Source: Oryzomicrobium terrae (lineage in GTDB: Bacteria; Pseudomonadota; Gammaproteobacteria; Burkholderiales; Rhodocyclaceae). Taken from it: 64,000 nt of DNA. The stretch covers positions 1,488,001 through 1,552,000 of the forward strand of contig NZ_CP022579.1 of assembly GCF_008274805.1 (NCBI RefSeq). Reading direction: 5' to 3'. The notes below the pieces were generated by a model that worked only from the letters and a program-made list of their open reading frames with translations, ran no database searches and was not told the origin of the DNA. Of this stretch, positions 45,694 through 55,978 are shown one piece after another (the stretch's first letter is position 1; each line of letters opens with the position of its first letter). A program made the position numbers and the translations under genes.

Positions 45694-46956
45694 TTAGTTG
45701 TCCACCGCCAACTGGCTGGTCCAGCCAAAGGCTTGCTGCTGAATGCGCAGCCAGGTTTCGGGGGCGACTCCTGCCTTGCCGAGGGCCGCGCTGGCCTCGT
45801 CGAAGCGCCCCTGTTCGGCGGCGGCGATCAGGGCGAGGCCCCAACCCAGGGTGCCGTCGCCCTCGAGCAGGCCGCGCCCGACTTCATCGGGCAGCGGCAA
45901 ATTGACCAGGATGTCGGCCATGGGCAGATGCAACAGGGTGGGCAGCAGGGAGAACACCCCGACCATGTAGGCGCAGTCCGGGCATTCCTCGGCACCCCGC
46001 TCGGCGATGGCGTCGTGGAGCAGGCCTTCGAGCAGGCTGCCCCGGTAGGCGGCCTGCTTGAGCAATGGGTTGGGCTGCTGATGGGCCTGGCTGAACTGGT
46101 TGGCGTAGATGAGCAGTTGCAGCCAGCGTTGCAGCTGGCGGCGGCCGAGCAGCATCAGCGCCTGGGACAGGCTGCTGACCTTGGACGGGCTGCCCACCGA
46201 GACCGAATTGACCAAGCGCAGCAGGTTGTAGAGCAGTTTGGGCTCGCCGCGGAAGACTTCTTCCAGATCCTGGGTCGGGGCGTCCTGCACCACCAGGGAG
46301 AGCAGGCGGAGCAGCTTGAGCTTGGTCGGGTCGGTGGGGGCGTTGGGGTCGGTTTCGCTGCGGCTGATGAATTCGGCGCTCAGCAGGGTAAAGCCCCGGG
46401 CTGCACACCAGTCGAACAGGTTGCGGTTGGTGACCTGGAGACCGACCAGGGGGCGTCCTTCCTCGCGAAAATGCAGCAGCAGATGGGGCGAGATCGCTTC
46501 CCGGGCCAGGTGGGCATCCACTACGTCCGCAGTGATGCCGGCGAATTGGCCGTCCACCAGGGCTTGAAACGACAAGGCGTCGGAATGCCACAGCGCACTG
46601 CCCAGTCCGGCCTGGGTCAAGGCAGCGGTGCGCTGTCCATCGGCCTGCTCTGGACGCAGGGGAATGAAGAACGGAGTCAGGGGAGCACCCAGGCCGTAGC
46701 CTTTGGGCGGGGGGACCGGGTCGCCATCGATCGCTTCGGGCTGGACCGTGCGCGCCAACACCGGCCAGCGGGCGGCTTTGCCGGGGCCAAAGGCGGCGAT
46801 GAAATCGCTGGGGAAAAAACTGGTGGGAAACGCCTCGGGAGGCGGTTGATCGGACTTGGCTGCCGAAGCTGCCGGCGGTGCCAGGACCAGGTCGATGGCG
46901 GCCCAGGACTGATCGGCGGCCAGCAGAGGGCGCAGGAAGGCGTAGCGGTTAGTCAC
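45694..46956 (-). CDS. HDOD-domain protein
   Basis: With a GTG start at 46956 the protein has 420 residues. The N-terminal ~200 residues resemble the degenerate EAL-like part of CdgJ/YuxH proteins, without EAL catalytic residues. An HDOD domain follows (about 195-380): LEEVFRGEPKLLYNLLRLVNSV and SSLSQALMLLGRRQLQRWLQLLIYA. HDOD proteins are signalling adapters linked to c-di-GMP and motility. GAGGA lies 11 bases before GTG; an in-frame TTG at 47016 is less credible. It is upstream of, and probably co-transcribed with, the PAS-GGDEF-EAL gene. Confidence 0.85.
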   Translation of the reverse strand: MTNRYAFLRPLLAADQSWAAIDLVLAPPAASAAKSDQPPPEAFPTSFFPSDFIAAFGPGKAARWPVLARTVQPEAIDGDPVPPPKGYGLGAPLTPFFIPLRPEQADGQRTAALTQAGLGSALWHSDALSFQALVDGQFAGITADVVDAHLAREAISPHLLLHFREEGRPLVGLQVTNRNLFDWCAARGFTLLSAEFISRSETDPNAPTDPTKLKLLRLLSLVVQDAPTQDLEEVFRGEPKLLYNLLRLVNSVSVGSPSKVSSLSQALMLLGRRQLQRWLQLLIYANQFSQAHQQPNPLLKQAAYRGSLLEGLLHDAIAERGAEECPDCAYMVGVFSLLPTLLHLPMADILVNLPLPDEVGRGLLEGDGTLGWGLALIAAAEQGRFDEASAALGKAGVAPETWLRIQQQAFGWTSQLAVDN

Positions 46957-47231
46957 GATCGCGGGAAATCCTCGGTAGCCCAACACTGCATATGCAGGAT
47001 GGGAGTAATGGGGCAATGCCGGGTTGAAACCGCTGCAGAGTCGTTGTTGTTAGGCGTGGTGACGCTGGTGCAAACGGAAAGCATGAGGCCGGAAACAGAG
47101 GAAAGCGCCGCTTGAGGTTTTATTCTGGAAAAGAATAGCGCGAAGGTGCGCAAACACCAATCCGGCCCGCGGGATTGTGATGCCCCTTGGGGCTCGGGCG
47201 GGTTGATTTTAAACAAATATTGCCGCAAATA

Positions 47232-47957
47232 TTATTCTCCCGTGGCGCGGGTTTCTTGCGCTTTTGTGGCCTCGGCCACCCGTTCGAGGGCTTCGGCCGT
47301 ATTTAGGTTGGCAAAAGCGTCAGGGTCGGGGAATGGGACAACGGCCGTTGCAAAGCGTTCATGCCAACCGCGTATCGAACGGCCGCCGCCGGCCAAATAG
47401 GCCGCCAGATCCGCCGCCAGATTCGTGCGCAACAGGGCGCAGGCGTAGTGCTGCCGGCCACCGGCTTCGGCCAGGGCCAGAGCTGCGCCGCTGCCGGTCA
47501 GCGCCCGGTGCAGGCACACGGCCAGATCGGCGGGAAAATTCGGAGTATCGCAAGGCACTACCACCAGAAATTGGGGGGGCGCATCGCTGGTCGCCAAGGT
47601 GTCCAGGGCGGCCAGAATGCCTGCCAGGGGGCCGTTGAAGCCGGGTTGGGCGTCTTGCACCACCGGGTAGCCGAAGCGCCGATAGTCCTCCAGGTGACGA
47701 TTGGCGCTGATCACCACCCGTCCCACCTGCTCCTCCAGGCGCCGGGCGGCATGCAGGGCCAGGGGGATGCCGTGGTGCAGCAGCAGGCCTTTGTCCAGGC
47801 CCCCCATGCGCCGACCTTCGCCGCCGGCCAGTACCAAGCCGGCCACCACCCCCGGGGGCAGGGGCACGTCTTCCGCCAGCGTGCCGGTGGGGGCGGGAAC
47901 AGGGGAGGCGAGGGGACTTGGTGCGGCCGGCGGGGGGGATGTAGGCGGGGTAGGCAT
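47232..47957 (-). CDS. mobA: Molybdenum cofactor guanylyltransferase
   Basis: This 241-residue protein has the nucleotidyltransferase signature GLVLAGGEGRRMGGLDKGLL, then NRHLEDYRRFGYPVVQD and CDTPNFPADL, typical of MobA. It transfers GMP to molybdopterin to give the bis-MGD cofactor used by nitrate and formate enzymes and, in perchlorate reducers, (per)chlorate reductase. An N-terminal Pro/Ala-rich extension of ~35 residues precedes the core, and the true start may be internal. No other molybdenum gene is adjacent. Confidence 0.9.
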   Translation of the reverse strand: MPTPPTSPPPAAPSPLASPVPAPTGTLAEDVPLPPGVVAGLVLAGGEGRRMGGLDKGLLLHHGIPLALHAARRLEEQVGRVVISANRHLEDYRRFGYPVVQDAQPGFNGPLAGILAALDTLATSDAPPQFLVVVPCDTPNFPADLAVCLHRALTGSGAALALAEAGGRQHYACALLRTNLAADLAAYLAGGGRSIRGWHERFATAVVPFPDPDAFANLNTAEALERVAEATKAQETRATGE

Positions 47958-48069
47958 GAACGAAATGGTAGCGGTGTTTTCACACCGGACGATGAATTAA
48001 CCGAGGGAAGGAGCAGGAAGCGCTACGGCCGGTGTGCGACTTGGGGCGCGGCCGCTTCCGCTTGCGATC

Positions 48070-48717
48070 ATGGTTCCAGACTATTGGCCCGCCGCGACCC
48101 GGGCCCTTGCTGCCGACGATGCGGTCATGGCCGAGCTGGTGCGCCGCTACGCGGGCTTTACCCTGGTGTCCCGGGGCGATGCCTTTACCACCCTGGCCCG
48201 GGCCATCGTCGGCCAGCAGATCTCAGTCAAGGCCGCCGATGCGGTGTGGGCCCGCTTTGCCGCCCGGCTGGAGCGCGAGGGCGAGATGCGCTCCGGTCGG
48301 ACGGGACCGACCCCCGAGCGGCTGCTGGCCATCGGGGCGCCGGGGCTGGCCGGCTGCGGACTGTCGGCACGCAAGACCGACTACCTGCTCGACCTGGCCC
48401 GGCATTTTGCCGAGGGGCTGCTCCACCCCGGGCGTTGGCTGACGATGGACGACGACGCGGTGATCGCCGAACTGACCGCGGTGCGCGGCATCGGCCGGTG
48501 GACGGCGGAGATGTTCCTCATCTTCAACCTGCTGCGCCCGGACGTATATCCGCTCCAGGACCTGGGCCTGGTCAAAGCCATCCGCCTGCACTACTTCGCC
48601 GGCGAGGACGTGCCCCTGCCGGCCCTGGCGGCCTTCGGCGAACGCTGGCGCCCCTGGCGCACGGTGGCCACCTGGTACCTGTGGCGCAGCCTCGATCCGG
48701 TGCCGGTGACCTATTGA
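48070..48717 (+). CDS. DNA-3-methyladenine glycosylase (AlkA-like, HhH-GPD)
   Basis: The 215-residue product has the helix-hairpin-helix motif LTAVRGIGRWTAEMFLIF followed by the catalytic Asp of the GPD loop (PLQDLGLVKAIR). QQISVKAADAVWARF precedes it. It excises alkylated bases such as 3-methyladenine in base excision repair. It lacks the N-terminal AlkA domain and the Fe-S cluster of Nth/MutY types. ATG at 48070 gives MVPDYW; a GTG at 48034 is possible. It is divergent from mobA. Confidence 0.92.
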   Translation: MVPDYWPAATRALAADDAVMAELVRRYAGFTLVSRGDAFTTLARAIVGQQISVKAADAVWARFAARLEREGEMRSGRTGPTPERLLAIGAPGLAGCGLSARKTDYLLDLARHFAEGLLHPGRWLTMDDDAVIAELTAVRGIGRWTAEMFLIFNLLRPDVYPLQDLGLVKAIRLHYFAGEDVPLPALAAFGERWRPWRTVATWYLWRSLDPVPVTY

Positions 48718-48731
48718 ATGGATTGAACGGA

Positions 48732-49496
48732 TCAGTGGCTGAAGGTCTGCCAGGCCACCTGGCCGAGCAGGAGCACGGCCATGACCGCCAGCGAGACGTT
48801 CAGCCACTGCCGGTATTGGGCCGGCGAGGTGCGCGCCTGCAGGCGCATGCCGACCAGCAGGGCGAGCACCGCCAGGACGGTCAGGGCCAGGTTGCCCGGC
48901 ATGTCGGCCCAGTGGATCTCACCGGCGGCGGCCAGGGAGCCGGCCTGGGTGAGTTTGCCGACGATGAAACACAGGTTGAAGATCTGGATGGTGGCGATCG
49001 GCGACAGGCCCAAGGCCATGAAGTAGATGGCGAGGGGCGGTACCGAGATGTTGACGGTGCCCGCGAGCAGGCCGCCGGTCAGGCCGGCCACCGCCTCCCA
49101 GGTCCGCGGCGCGCGGCGGATGAAGCCCCAGTCGAAGCCCTTGATGCGATTCATCGCCACCGACACCAGCATCATCAGCGCCAGCAGCACCTTGAGCGGC
49201 GCGCCGGGCACGCCGATCAGGAAGTGGGTGCCGACCAGGCTGCCGAGCAGCACATAGACCGGCAGGCGCCAGTGGGGCAGCAGGCTGGCGCCCAGGTTGC
49301 CGCCGCGCAGGATCGACAGGATGTTGAGGGCGATGTTGGGGATGACAGTGAGCACCACCGCCGTCTTCAGGTCGGTGACCGCCGCCAGGGTCGGCGTCGA
49401 GATGAGGGGGAAGCCGATGCCGATGAAGCCGTGGACCCAGGCGGCCAGGCCGACCAGGACAAGGGTGAAGGCGAGCAGCAGGGGATCGTCGAGCAC
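48732..49496 (-). CDS. TauE/SafE-family (TSUP) membrane permease
   Basis: This 254-residue protein has about eight hydrophobic helices in two homologous halves. The motif GFIGIGFPLISTPTLA in the first half and GGLLAGTVNISVPPLAIYF in the second are characteristic of TSUP transporters, which move sulfite, organosulfonates or related anions. The substrate is unknown and no sulfur gene is next to it. A GTG start at 49496 is used. Confidence 0.88.
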   Translation of the reverse strand: MLDDPLLLAFTLVLVGLAAWVHGFIGIGFPLISTPTLAAVTDLKTAVVLTVIPNIALNILSILRGGNLGASLLPHWRLPVYVLLGSLVGTHFLIGVPGAPLKVLLALMMLVSVAMNRIKGFDWGFIRRAPRTWEAVAGLTGGLLAGTVNISVPPLAIYFMALGLSPIATIQIFNLCFIVGKLTQAGSLAAAGEIHWADMPGNLALTVLAVLALLVGMRLQARTSPAQYRQWLNVSLAVMAVLLLGQVAWQTFSH

Positions 49497-49788
49497 GGTG
49501 AAGTCGCTGGGGTAAAAATTGGCACGCTACAGGAATGCCCCGTCCTGACAATCCGGGATTGCACGGAGAGGCGCGCCGGTAAAGGCGTTCCGAGGAGGTC
49601 GGGTGGGAGGCCGCGCCAGTTCTCGTTCTCCCGATAGGGTGGCTGTAGAACAAGCATTGGCGCGGGTTTCCGGCAAGGTGGCTGATGATTTTTGGCACCC
49701 TCTGCCGGGAAAAAAGCCCGGGCCGCCAGCCGTGTAGAATACGTCGCCCCAGGCCTGCTTCGGGTCGTTTTTTCGCCGTCCCACCGTC
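49497..49788. other. Divergent region between the TSUP permease and glrK
   Basis: No gene is supported. It contains repeat copy E. The 75 bp before the glrK TTG must hold its ribosome site and promoter, but nothing distinct is seen. Confidence 0.5.
49584..49673. repeat. Dispersed intergenic palindrome, copy E
   Basis: GGCGTTCCGAGG begins it, CCGCGCCA pairs with TGGCGCGG, and CTCGTTCT pairs partly with GAACAAG around GGTGGCTG. It ends CGCGGGTTTCC. Read on the opposite strand it begins like copies B and D. Confidence 0.65.
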
Positions 49789-51258
49789 TTGAGCGCTCCG
49801 CCTTCCTCCCCCCGCTCCCGCCGCCTCGCCCCATCCTTCCGCAGCCTGCTGACGGTGGCCTTCCTGCTCGCCGCCTTGCCCCTGGTCGGTGCCCTGGTGG
49901 AGAGCGTGATCAGCCTCGAACGGCTCTCCCGTGAAGCGCGCCAGGCCGTGACCCAGGCTGCCGCCGGCGCCCGGGCCAGCCGCCAATTGGCGGACCAGGC
50001 CCTCACCCTGGAGCGCATCGCCCGCCAGGTGCAGATCCTCGACGACGCCTCCCTGCTGGCCGATTACCGCACGGTGCGCCAGCGCTTCAAGGCCACCTCC
50101 AGCGAACTGGCCCTGCTGCCCTTGTCCGAGGCCCAGCTGGCCACCCTCAACCAGGCGGTGGAAACTGAGCAAACCCTGTTCGCCCGCCTGAGCGATGCCG
50201 CCGAGGAAGGGGTCAAGGCCGCCAGTCTGGTGGAGGGCTACCGGCGCCTGTCGGACAGCGCCACCCAGCTGCTGGCGGCGAGCAACGAGATCAACGACCG
50301 GGAAGTGGCCCGCCTGGGCACCCTGGCCACCGACACCGAACGCCAGCTGTGGTGGCGCCTCACCGCCATGATCGGCCTGTCCCTCACCGGCGCGGCGCTG
50401 GCGTCCTGGCTGGTGGCCCGCCCCCTGAAAGCCCTGGGCCAGGCCGTGCGCCGCCTGGGGGAGGGGGACTTCACTCGACCGGTGGCGGTGAGCGGGCCCG
50501 CCGACTTCGAAGAATTGGGACGCCGCCTGGAATGGACCCGGCAGCGCCTGGAAGAGTTGGAGAGCCAGAAGCAGCGCCTGCTGCGCCATGTCTCCCACGA
50601 ACTGAAAACGCCCCTCACCGCCCTGCGCGAAGGCGCCGCCCTGCTCAAGGAGGGCGCCCTGGGGCCGCTCAACCCGGCCCAGGGCGAGGTGGTCGGCATC
50701 CTCGACGACCAGTCCCGTCAACTCCAGGCCCTGATCGAGCGTTTCCTCGACTACCAGCGGGCCCTCCAGGATCTGGGCCGGGTCGAACTGGCCCCCCTGG
50801 ACCTGGCCGATCCGGTGCATACGGCGGTGGAAAGCCATCGCCTCGCCGCCCAGGCCCGGGGGGTAGCGTTCGTGCTGGACGAGGCCGCTGCGCCCCTGCG
50901 GGTGCGTGGCGACGCCGACAAGCTGGCGACGGTGGTGGACAACCTGCTCTCCAATGCCGTCAAGTATTCCCCGGCCGGCGGCCGGGTGCTGGTGCGCCTG
51001 ACCGCCCGGGACGGCGCTGCCGTGCTGGAGGTGTGCGACCAGGGGCCGGGGATCGCCGCCGAGGCCCGGGACCAGGTGTTCCAATGGTTCTACCGCGGCG
51101 CCCCGGGTCATTCCGCCCTGGCCGGTTCCGGCCTGGGCCTGGCCATCGCCCGGGAACTGGCCGAAGCCCAGGGCGGCCGCCTGGTGCTGGGCGAACCGCG
51201 CCTGCCCGACTACCCTGGTGCGGCATTCAGCCTCACCTTGCCGCGCCTGACCGAGTGA
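49789..51258 (+). CDS. glrK: Sensor histidine kinase GlrK (QseE-like)
   Basis: This 489-residue kinase has two transmembrane segments (about 19-38 and 187-206) around a helical periplasmic domain, a HAMP domain (about 208-262), HisKA with LLRHVSHELKTPLTALREG (phosphoacceptor His270), and HATPase_c with DNLLSNAVKYSP, DQGPGI and GSGLGLAIA. Gene order with a small lipoprotein and a sigma-54 activator identifies it as GlrK, which phosphorylates GlrR in response to envelope or hormone-like signals. The start is TTG at 49789, the only one fitting the first transmembrane helix. Confidence 0.92.
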   Translation: MSAPPSSPRSRRLAPSFRSLLTVAFLLAALPLVGALVESVISLERLSREARQAVTQAAAGARASRQLADQALTLERIARQVQILDDASLLADYRTVRQRFKATSSELALLPLSEAQLATLNQAVETEQTLFARLSDAAEEGVKAASLVEGYRRLSDSATQLLAASNEINDREVARLGTLATDTERQLWWRLTAMIGLSLTGAALASWLVARPLKALGQAVRRLGEGDFTRPVAVSGPADFEELGRRLEWTRQRLEELESQKQRLLRHVSHELKTPLTALREGAALLKEGALGPLNPAQGEVVGILDDQSRQLQALIERFLDYQRALQDLGRVELAPLDLADPVHTAVESHRLAAQARGVAFVLDEAAAPLRVRGDADKLATVVDNLLSNAVKYSPAGGRVLVRLTARDGAAVLEVCDQGPGIAAEARDQVFQWFYRGAPGHSALAGSGLGLAIARELAEAQGGRLVLGEPRLPDYPGAAFSLTLPRLTE

Positions 51259-51286
51259 ACGGCCGGCGCCGACGAAAGATGCGACG

Positions 51287-51784
51287 ATGACTTTTGCTTT
51301 TTATTTTTTCCCCAGCCGGCGCTGGCTGCGCCGGCTCGCCCTGGCGGCCTGGCTGCCCCTGGCCGCCTGCCAGAGCCTGCCGCCGGCAGCCAGCCTGACG
51401 ACCATTCCCGGCAGCGACGGTGCCCGGGTTCTCGATGCCCTGGCCCTGGGCCAGCGCATGAGCAATGCCGGCGGCGACGAGCAAAAGCGCGAGTTGAGCC
51501 ACGCCCAGCAGGCCTACAACCGGGAAAAATCCCTGGAAAACCGCCTCAACCTGGCGACCCTGCTGGCCTTGCCGACCCCGCTGCTGGGTGACGAAACCCG
51601 TGCCATTGCCCTGCTGGAGCCGGTGGCTGCCGGTTCCCCCGGCCCGGCCCGGGATTACGCCGGGTATCTGCTCGCCCACCTGCGCGACCGGGTGCGCGAA
51701 GGCAAGTCGGCCCGCCAGTTGAAGGAACAGCTCGACGCCCTGAAGTCCCTGGAGCGCCAGCTGATCGAACGGGGAGGGCGCTGA
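51287..51784 (+). CDS. qseG: QseG-like outer-membrane lipoprotein
   Basis: The 165-residue product has a lipoprotein signal peptide ending LPLAAC (Cys28) and a helical body with HAQQAYNREKSLENRLNLATLLALP. In enterobacteria qseG lies between glrK and glrR and its product contacts the kinase as a co-sensor. This protein is shorter than E. coli QseG and similarity is mainly positional, so equivalence is likely but unproved. It overlaps neither neighbour but lies 3-28 bp from both. Confidence 0.75.
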   Translation: MTFAFYFFPSRRWLRRLALAAWLPLAACQSLPPAASLTTIPGSDGARVLDALALGQRMSNAGGDEQKRELSHAQQAYNREKSLENRLNLATLLALPTPLLGDETRAIALLEPVAAGSPGPARDYAGYLLAHLRDRVREGKSARQLKEQLDALKSLERQLIERGGR

Positions 51785-51787
51785 GCC

Positions 51788-53149
<1,362 letters not shown>

Positions 53150-53186
53150 ACCGGGTCTCGGGCCGGGTAGAGCGCAGCAGCCCCAC

Positions 53187-53204
53187 TGTCGGGGCTAAAC
53201 GACA
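53187..53204. promoter_or_regulatory. GlrR-type upstream activating site
   Basis: TGTC-GGGGCTAAAC-GACA is a perfect match to the TGTC-N10-GACA consensus known for GlrR, and the palindrome extends to CTGTCG/CGACAG. It is centred about 205 bp upstream of the sigma-54 promoter, in range for looping enhancers. It could also be part of the glrR 3' hairpin, but no T tract follows. Confidence 0.7.
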
Positions 53205-53265
53205 GCCGATAATCCCGTTAAAACAATGCGTTGGTTGTTCGCGTCGGGTTCTCTGCCTACCGGGC

Positions 53266-53283
53266 TGTCGTGCTGGCCCGACG
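53266..53283. promoter_or_regulatory. Second, weaker GlrR-type site
   Basis: TGTC-GTGCTGGCCC-GACG differs from the consensus by one base. It lies 125 bp upstream of the promoter, consistent with a tandem enhancer. Confidence 0.45.
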
Positions 53284-53390
53284 GGTCCGGGGCGTTGTCG
53301 TCACGATTTCGTCCGGGCCCCGGCTGCCGCTGCTTTTTAGTGTTCCTAGTTCCTTGATGTAGTGATGTTTTTTCTTCCCCGGGATGGTCC

Positions 53391-53405
53391 TGGCACGGCT
53401 GTTGC
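53391..53405 (+). promoter_or_regulatory. Sigma-54 promoter of the glycine-zipper gene
   Basis: TGGCACGGCTGTTGC has GG and GC elements exactly 10 bp apart and matches the -24/-12 consensus TGGCAC-N5-TTGC perfectly. It is 53 bp before the start codon. The sigma-54 activator gene glrR lies just upstream. Confidence 0.85.
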
Positions 53406-53457
53406 GATGGACTAGACAACGATGCCCACTCGGGCGTCGATCCTGGAGGAAAAAAAC

Positions 53458-53898
53458 ATGTCTCGCACCCGTCGTTTCGTGCTCCCCGCTGTGCTGGCCG
53501 GTCTAACCGCCGCCCTGCTGGGAAGTGCCACCCCGGCGCTGGCCCATGGTGGCTTCAGCGGTGACGCCGTGATTGGCGGCGCCCTGGGAGGCGCTGCAGG
53601 CGCGGCCGTCGGCTCCGCCGTGGGCGGTCGCGATGGCGCCATTGTCGGCGGGGCCCTGGGGGCCGCCACCGGGGTGGTCGTCAGCGGTTCCCGCCCGTCG
53701 TACTACGCCCCGCCCCGTCCCGCCTACGTCTATGGCCCGCCGCCGGTAGTCTATGCGCCCCCGCCGCCGGTCTACGTGGTGCCGGCCTACGCGCCCCGTC
53801 CGGTCTATGCCCCTTATCCCTACTACGGCCCGCCGGGACGCGGCTGGGGCCGTCATGAGCATTGGCGCGGCCGCCACGGCTGGCGCGATGACGATTGA
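53458..53898 (+). CDS. Exported glycine-zipper protein, predicted GlrR/sigma-54 target
   Basis: The 146-residue product has a signal peptide ending ATPALAHGG (cleavage near residue 30), a glycine-zipper stretch (GGALGGAAGAAVGSAVGG..GAIVGGALGAATG, about 40-75) and a Pro/Tyr-rich tail ending in His/Arg/Asp. Such proteins insert in or coat the envelope and often respond to envelope stress. ATG at 53458 has GGAGG upstream. The sigma-54 promoter and GlrR sites suggest that it belongs to the GlrR regulon. Function beyond this is unknown. Confidence 0.8.
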   Translation: MSRTRRFVLPAVLAGLTAALLGSATPALAHGGFSGDAVIGGALGGAAGAAVGSAVGGRDGAIVGGALGAATGVVVSGSRPSYYAPPRPAYVYGPPPVVYAPPPPVYVVPAYAPRPVYAPYPYYGPPGRGWGRHEHWRGRHGWRDDD

Positions 53899-53987
53899 TC
53901 GCCCGCTGCGATTCATCTGCTACCCGGTGCCGCACTAGCGCTTGGCGCTGCCGGCACCCATCAACGACAAGAACTCAGGAGATCCCC

Positions 53988-54749
53988 ATGAACGCTTCGA
54001 CGACGATTCCGACCTCCCCGACCGGTGCTTCGCCCCAGGATGCCGCTTCCCCCAGCCTGGCCGCCAAGCCCCGCTTGCATCCGCTGCTGACCGCCGCTGC
54101 CGTTTCGGTCACGGTCTTCAGCCTGATGGGGGTGGCGGCCATGACGGGCTTGCTGCCTCATGCCCAATCCACCACCCCGTCGGTGCAAAGCGCCGCCGCC
54201 GAGGGGGCGGCCAAGGCCTTGGTGCCGGAGGAGGGCGCCCGCAACGGGGCCGAGGTGAATCGCAGCGCAGAGCCTCTGGCGCCGCCGGCAGAGCCCCGTC
54301 CGGCCGCCGCGCCGCGCAGCCACCGGCAGGCGCCCTTGCAGGTTCGCTCCGGCGCTGCTAGTAACCCGGCCGCTAACGCCAGCGAAGCAGGTCAGATGGC
54401 CGCCGCTCCGATCTGTGCCAGTTGCGGCGTGGTGGAATCGGTGCGGGCCGTTGAGGTGGAAGGCAGTGGCAGCGGCCTGGGGGCCGTGGCCGGCGGGGTG
54501 ACCGGCGGCCTGGTGGGTAACCAGATGGGTAATGGCAACGGCCGTACCGCCATGACCCTGCTTGGCGCCGTTGGCGGTGCCTTCGCCGGCAACGCCATCG
54601 AGAAGAATGTGCGCAAGGAAACCACCTACCGCATCACAGTGCGCATGGACGATGGTTCCTACCGCACGGTGTCCCAATCCCACGTCCCGGCCGTGGCCGT
54701 GGGCGACAAGGTAAAGGTGGTGAACGGCACCGTTACCGCCCGGACCTGA
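53988..54749 (+). CDS. Glycine-zipper 2TM-domain protein (SlyB/PcpY-like)
   Basis: This 253-residue protein has one N-terminal membrane segment (about 36-53), a Pro/Ala-rich linker, then CASCGVVESVRAVEVEGSGSGLGAVAGGVTGGLVGNQMGNGNGRTAMTLLGAVGGAFAGNAIEKN, the 2TM glycine-zipper domain of SlyB-type proteins, and a C-terminal YRITVRMDDGSYRTV domain. It probably spans or coats the envelope. AGGAG precedes ATG. It follows the other glycine-zipper gene by 90 bp, with no terminator between, so both may be controlled by the same sigma-54 promoter. Confidence 0.85.
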   Translation: MNASTTIPTSPTGASPQDAASPSLAAKPRLHPLLTAAAVSVTVFSLMGVAAMTGLLPHAQSTTPSVQSAAAEGAAKALVPEEGARNGAEVNRSAEPLAPPAEPRPAAAPRSHRQAPLQVRSGAASNPAANASEAGQMAAAPICASCGVVESVRAVEVEGSGSGLGAVAGGVTGGLVGNQMGNGNGRTAMTLLGAVGGAFAGNAIEKNVRKETTYRITVRMDDGSYRTVSQSHVPAVAVGDKVKVVNGTVTART

Positions 54750-54967
54750 GCTCCTGAATTTGACTGCCGGGCGAGCGGCGGCGTTGTTGCGGTGCCACCC
54801 GATGTGATGTCCGATCAGGCAAGCCCTGTGGCAAAGCTGCTGTCGGGATAGGGGCTGTCGATAGCTCCCCGATTCCGTCACCCAGAACCGTTTTCCTCCC
54901 CCTTGCCCGGTGTTCGCTTGCGACGCCGGGTTATTTTTTTGTGATTTGGCCTGCTGCTGTCCGGATG

Positions 54968-54996
54968 AAAAAAACGGGAGCCCGCGGGCTCCCGTT
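54968..54996 (-). terminator. Terminator of suhB
   Basis: CGGGAGCCCGCGGGCTCCCG is a perfect 10-bp-arm palindrome followed on the minus strand by a run of seven T. It lies 25 bp beyond the suhB stop. Confidence 0.8.
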
Positions 54997-55018
54997 CGGC
55001 TGTATTGCGGCCGTACTG

Positions 55019-55831
55019 TCAGGCGGGCAGGCGATCGCCGCGATGGGCCTGGATGATCGGCAGCAGTTGGCCGAACACCTTGGGGTTGCCGGCGACCACG
55101 TTGCCGCTGTCGAGGAAGTTGCCTTCGCCGGCCAGGTCGGAAATTAGCCCGCCGGCTTCGAGAATGAGCAGGGAGCCGGCTGCGCTGTCCCAGGGGGCCA
55201 GGCCAAATTCCCAGAAACCGTCGAGGCGGCCGCAGGCGACGTAGGCCAGGTCCAGGGCAGCGGCGCCCGGGCGGCGTACGCCGGCGGTCTTTTCGGTGAT
55301 TTCGCGGAAGATGTTCAGGTAGGCGTCCGCATGGTCGAAGGTGCGGAAGGGGAAGCCGGTGCCGATCAGGGTTTCGGACAGCTTGACCCGGTTGGAGACG
55401 CGGATGCGCCGGTCGTTGAGGAAGGCGCCGCGGCCGCGGGTGGCGGTGAACAGCTCGTTGCGGTTGGGGTCGTACACCACGGCCTGGGTGACCACGCCCT
55501 GGTGGGCCAGGGCGATGGACACGGCGTACTGGGGAAAGCCGTGGATGAAGTTGGTGGTGCCGTCCAGGGGATCGATGATCCACTGGAATTCCTCGCCCTG
55601 GGCGCCTTTGCCGGGAGTGGCGCCGGTCTCTTCTGCTAGAATTCCGTAATTCGGATACGCCTCTTTCAGGACTTCCAGGATGGCCGCTTCGGCTGCCTGG
55701 TCCACCTCGGTGACGAAATCCTTGGGGCGCTTGGTGGCCACCTGGATACGGTCCAGGTCCATGGAGGCACGGTTGATGATCTGACCGGCGCGGCGCGCCG
55801 CCTTGATGGCGATATTCAGGGCTGGATGCAT
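55019..55831 (-). CDS. suhB: Inositol-1-monophosphatase / SuhB
   Basis: The 270-residue protein has ILAEETG (metal Glu), the signature [17 protein letters not shown], and a second metal motif [15 protein letters not shown]. It hydrolyses inositol monophosphate, and in bacteria SuhB also takes part in rRNA antitermination with NusA/NusB. ATG at 55831 gives [16 protein letters not shown], the standard SuhB start. It is divergent from trmJ, a common arrangement in proteobacteria. Confidence 0.95.
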   Translation of the reverse strand: MHPALNIAIKAARRAGQIINRASMDLDRIQVATKRPKDFVTEVDQAAEAAILEVLKEAYPNYGILAEETGATPGKGAQGEEFQWIIDPLDGTTNFIHGFPQYAVSIALAHQGVVTQAVVYDPNRNELFTATRGRGAFLNDRRIRVSNRVKLSETLIGTGFPFRTFDHADAYLNIFREITEKTAGVRRPGAAALDLAYVACGRLDGFWEFGLAPWDSAAGSLLILEAGGLISDLAGEGNFLDSGNVVAGNPKVFGQLLPIIQAHRGDRLPA

Positions 55832-55978
55832 GGTGATAAAGAACCGAAATGCGGAACCGGATCCCGGTTCCGTTAGTGCCGGACTAGCTGGGTCGCTAGC
55901 CGCCAACTTCGCTAAAAAATAGCAAATCGGGCGGCGCCTGCTGGGGCCGCCCGACTCGTTTAATGGCTGCATTTTACT

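Larger units (their letters stand above)
53150..53457. other. Regulatory gap between glrR and the glycine-zipper gene
   Basis: This 308-bp gap has two GlrR-type sites (53187-53204 and a weaker one at 53266-53283) and a sigma-54 promoter. An A/T-poor CGGGCCCCGG palindrome lies near 53315. No gene is present. Confidence 0.7.

Noticed and set aside
43738-47115. 1125-residue plus-strand open frame
   Set aside because: It is the antisense shadow of the PAS-GGDEF-EAL and HDOD genes. GC-rich third positions keep the opposite frame open; its product is low-complexity Gly/Gln/Ala.
53296-53313. Third GlrR-type site
   Set aside because: The left half TGTC is present but the right half reads CGTC, not GACA.
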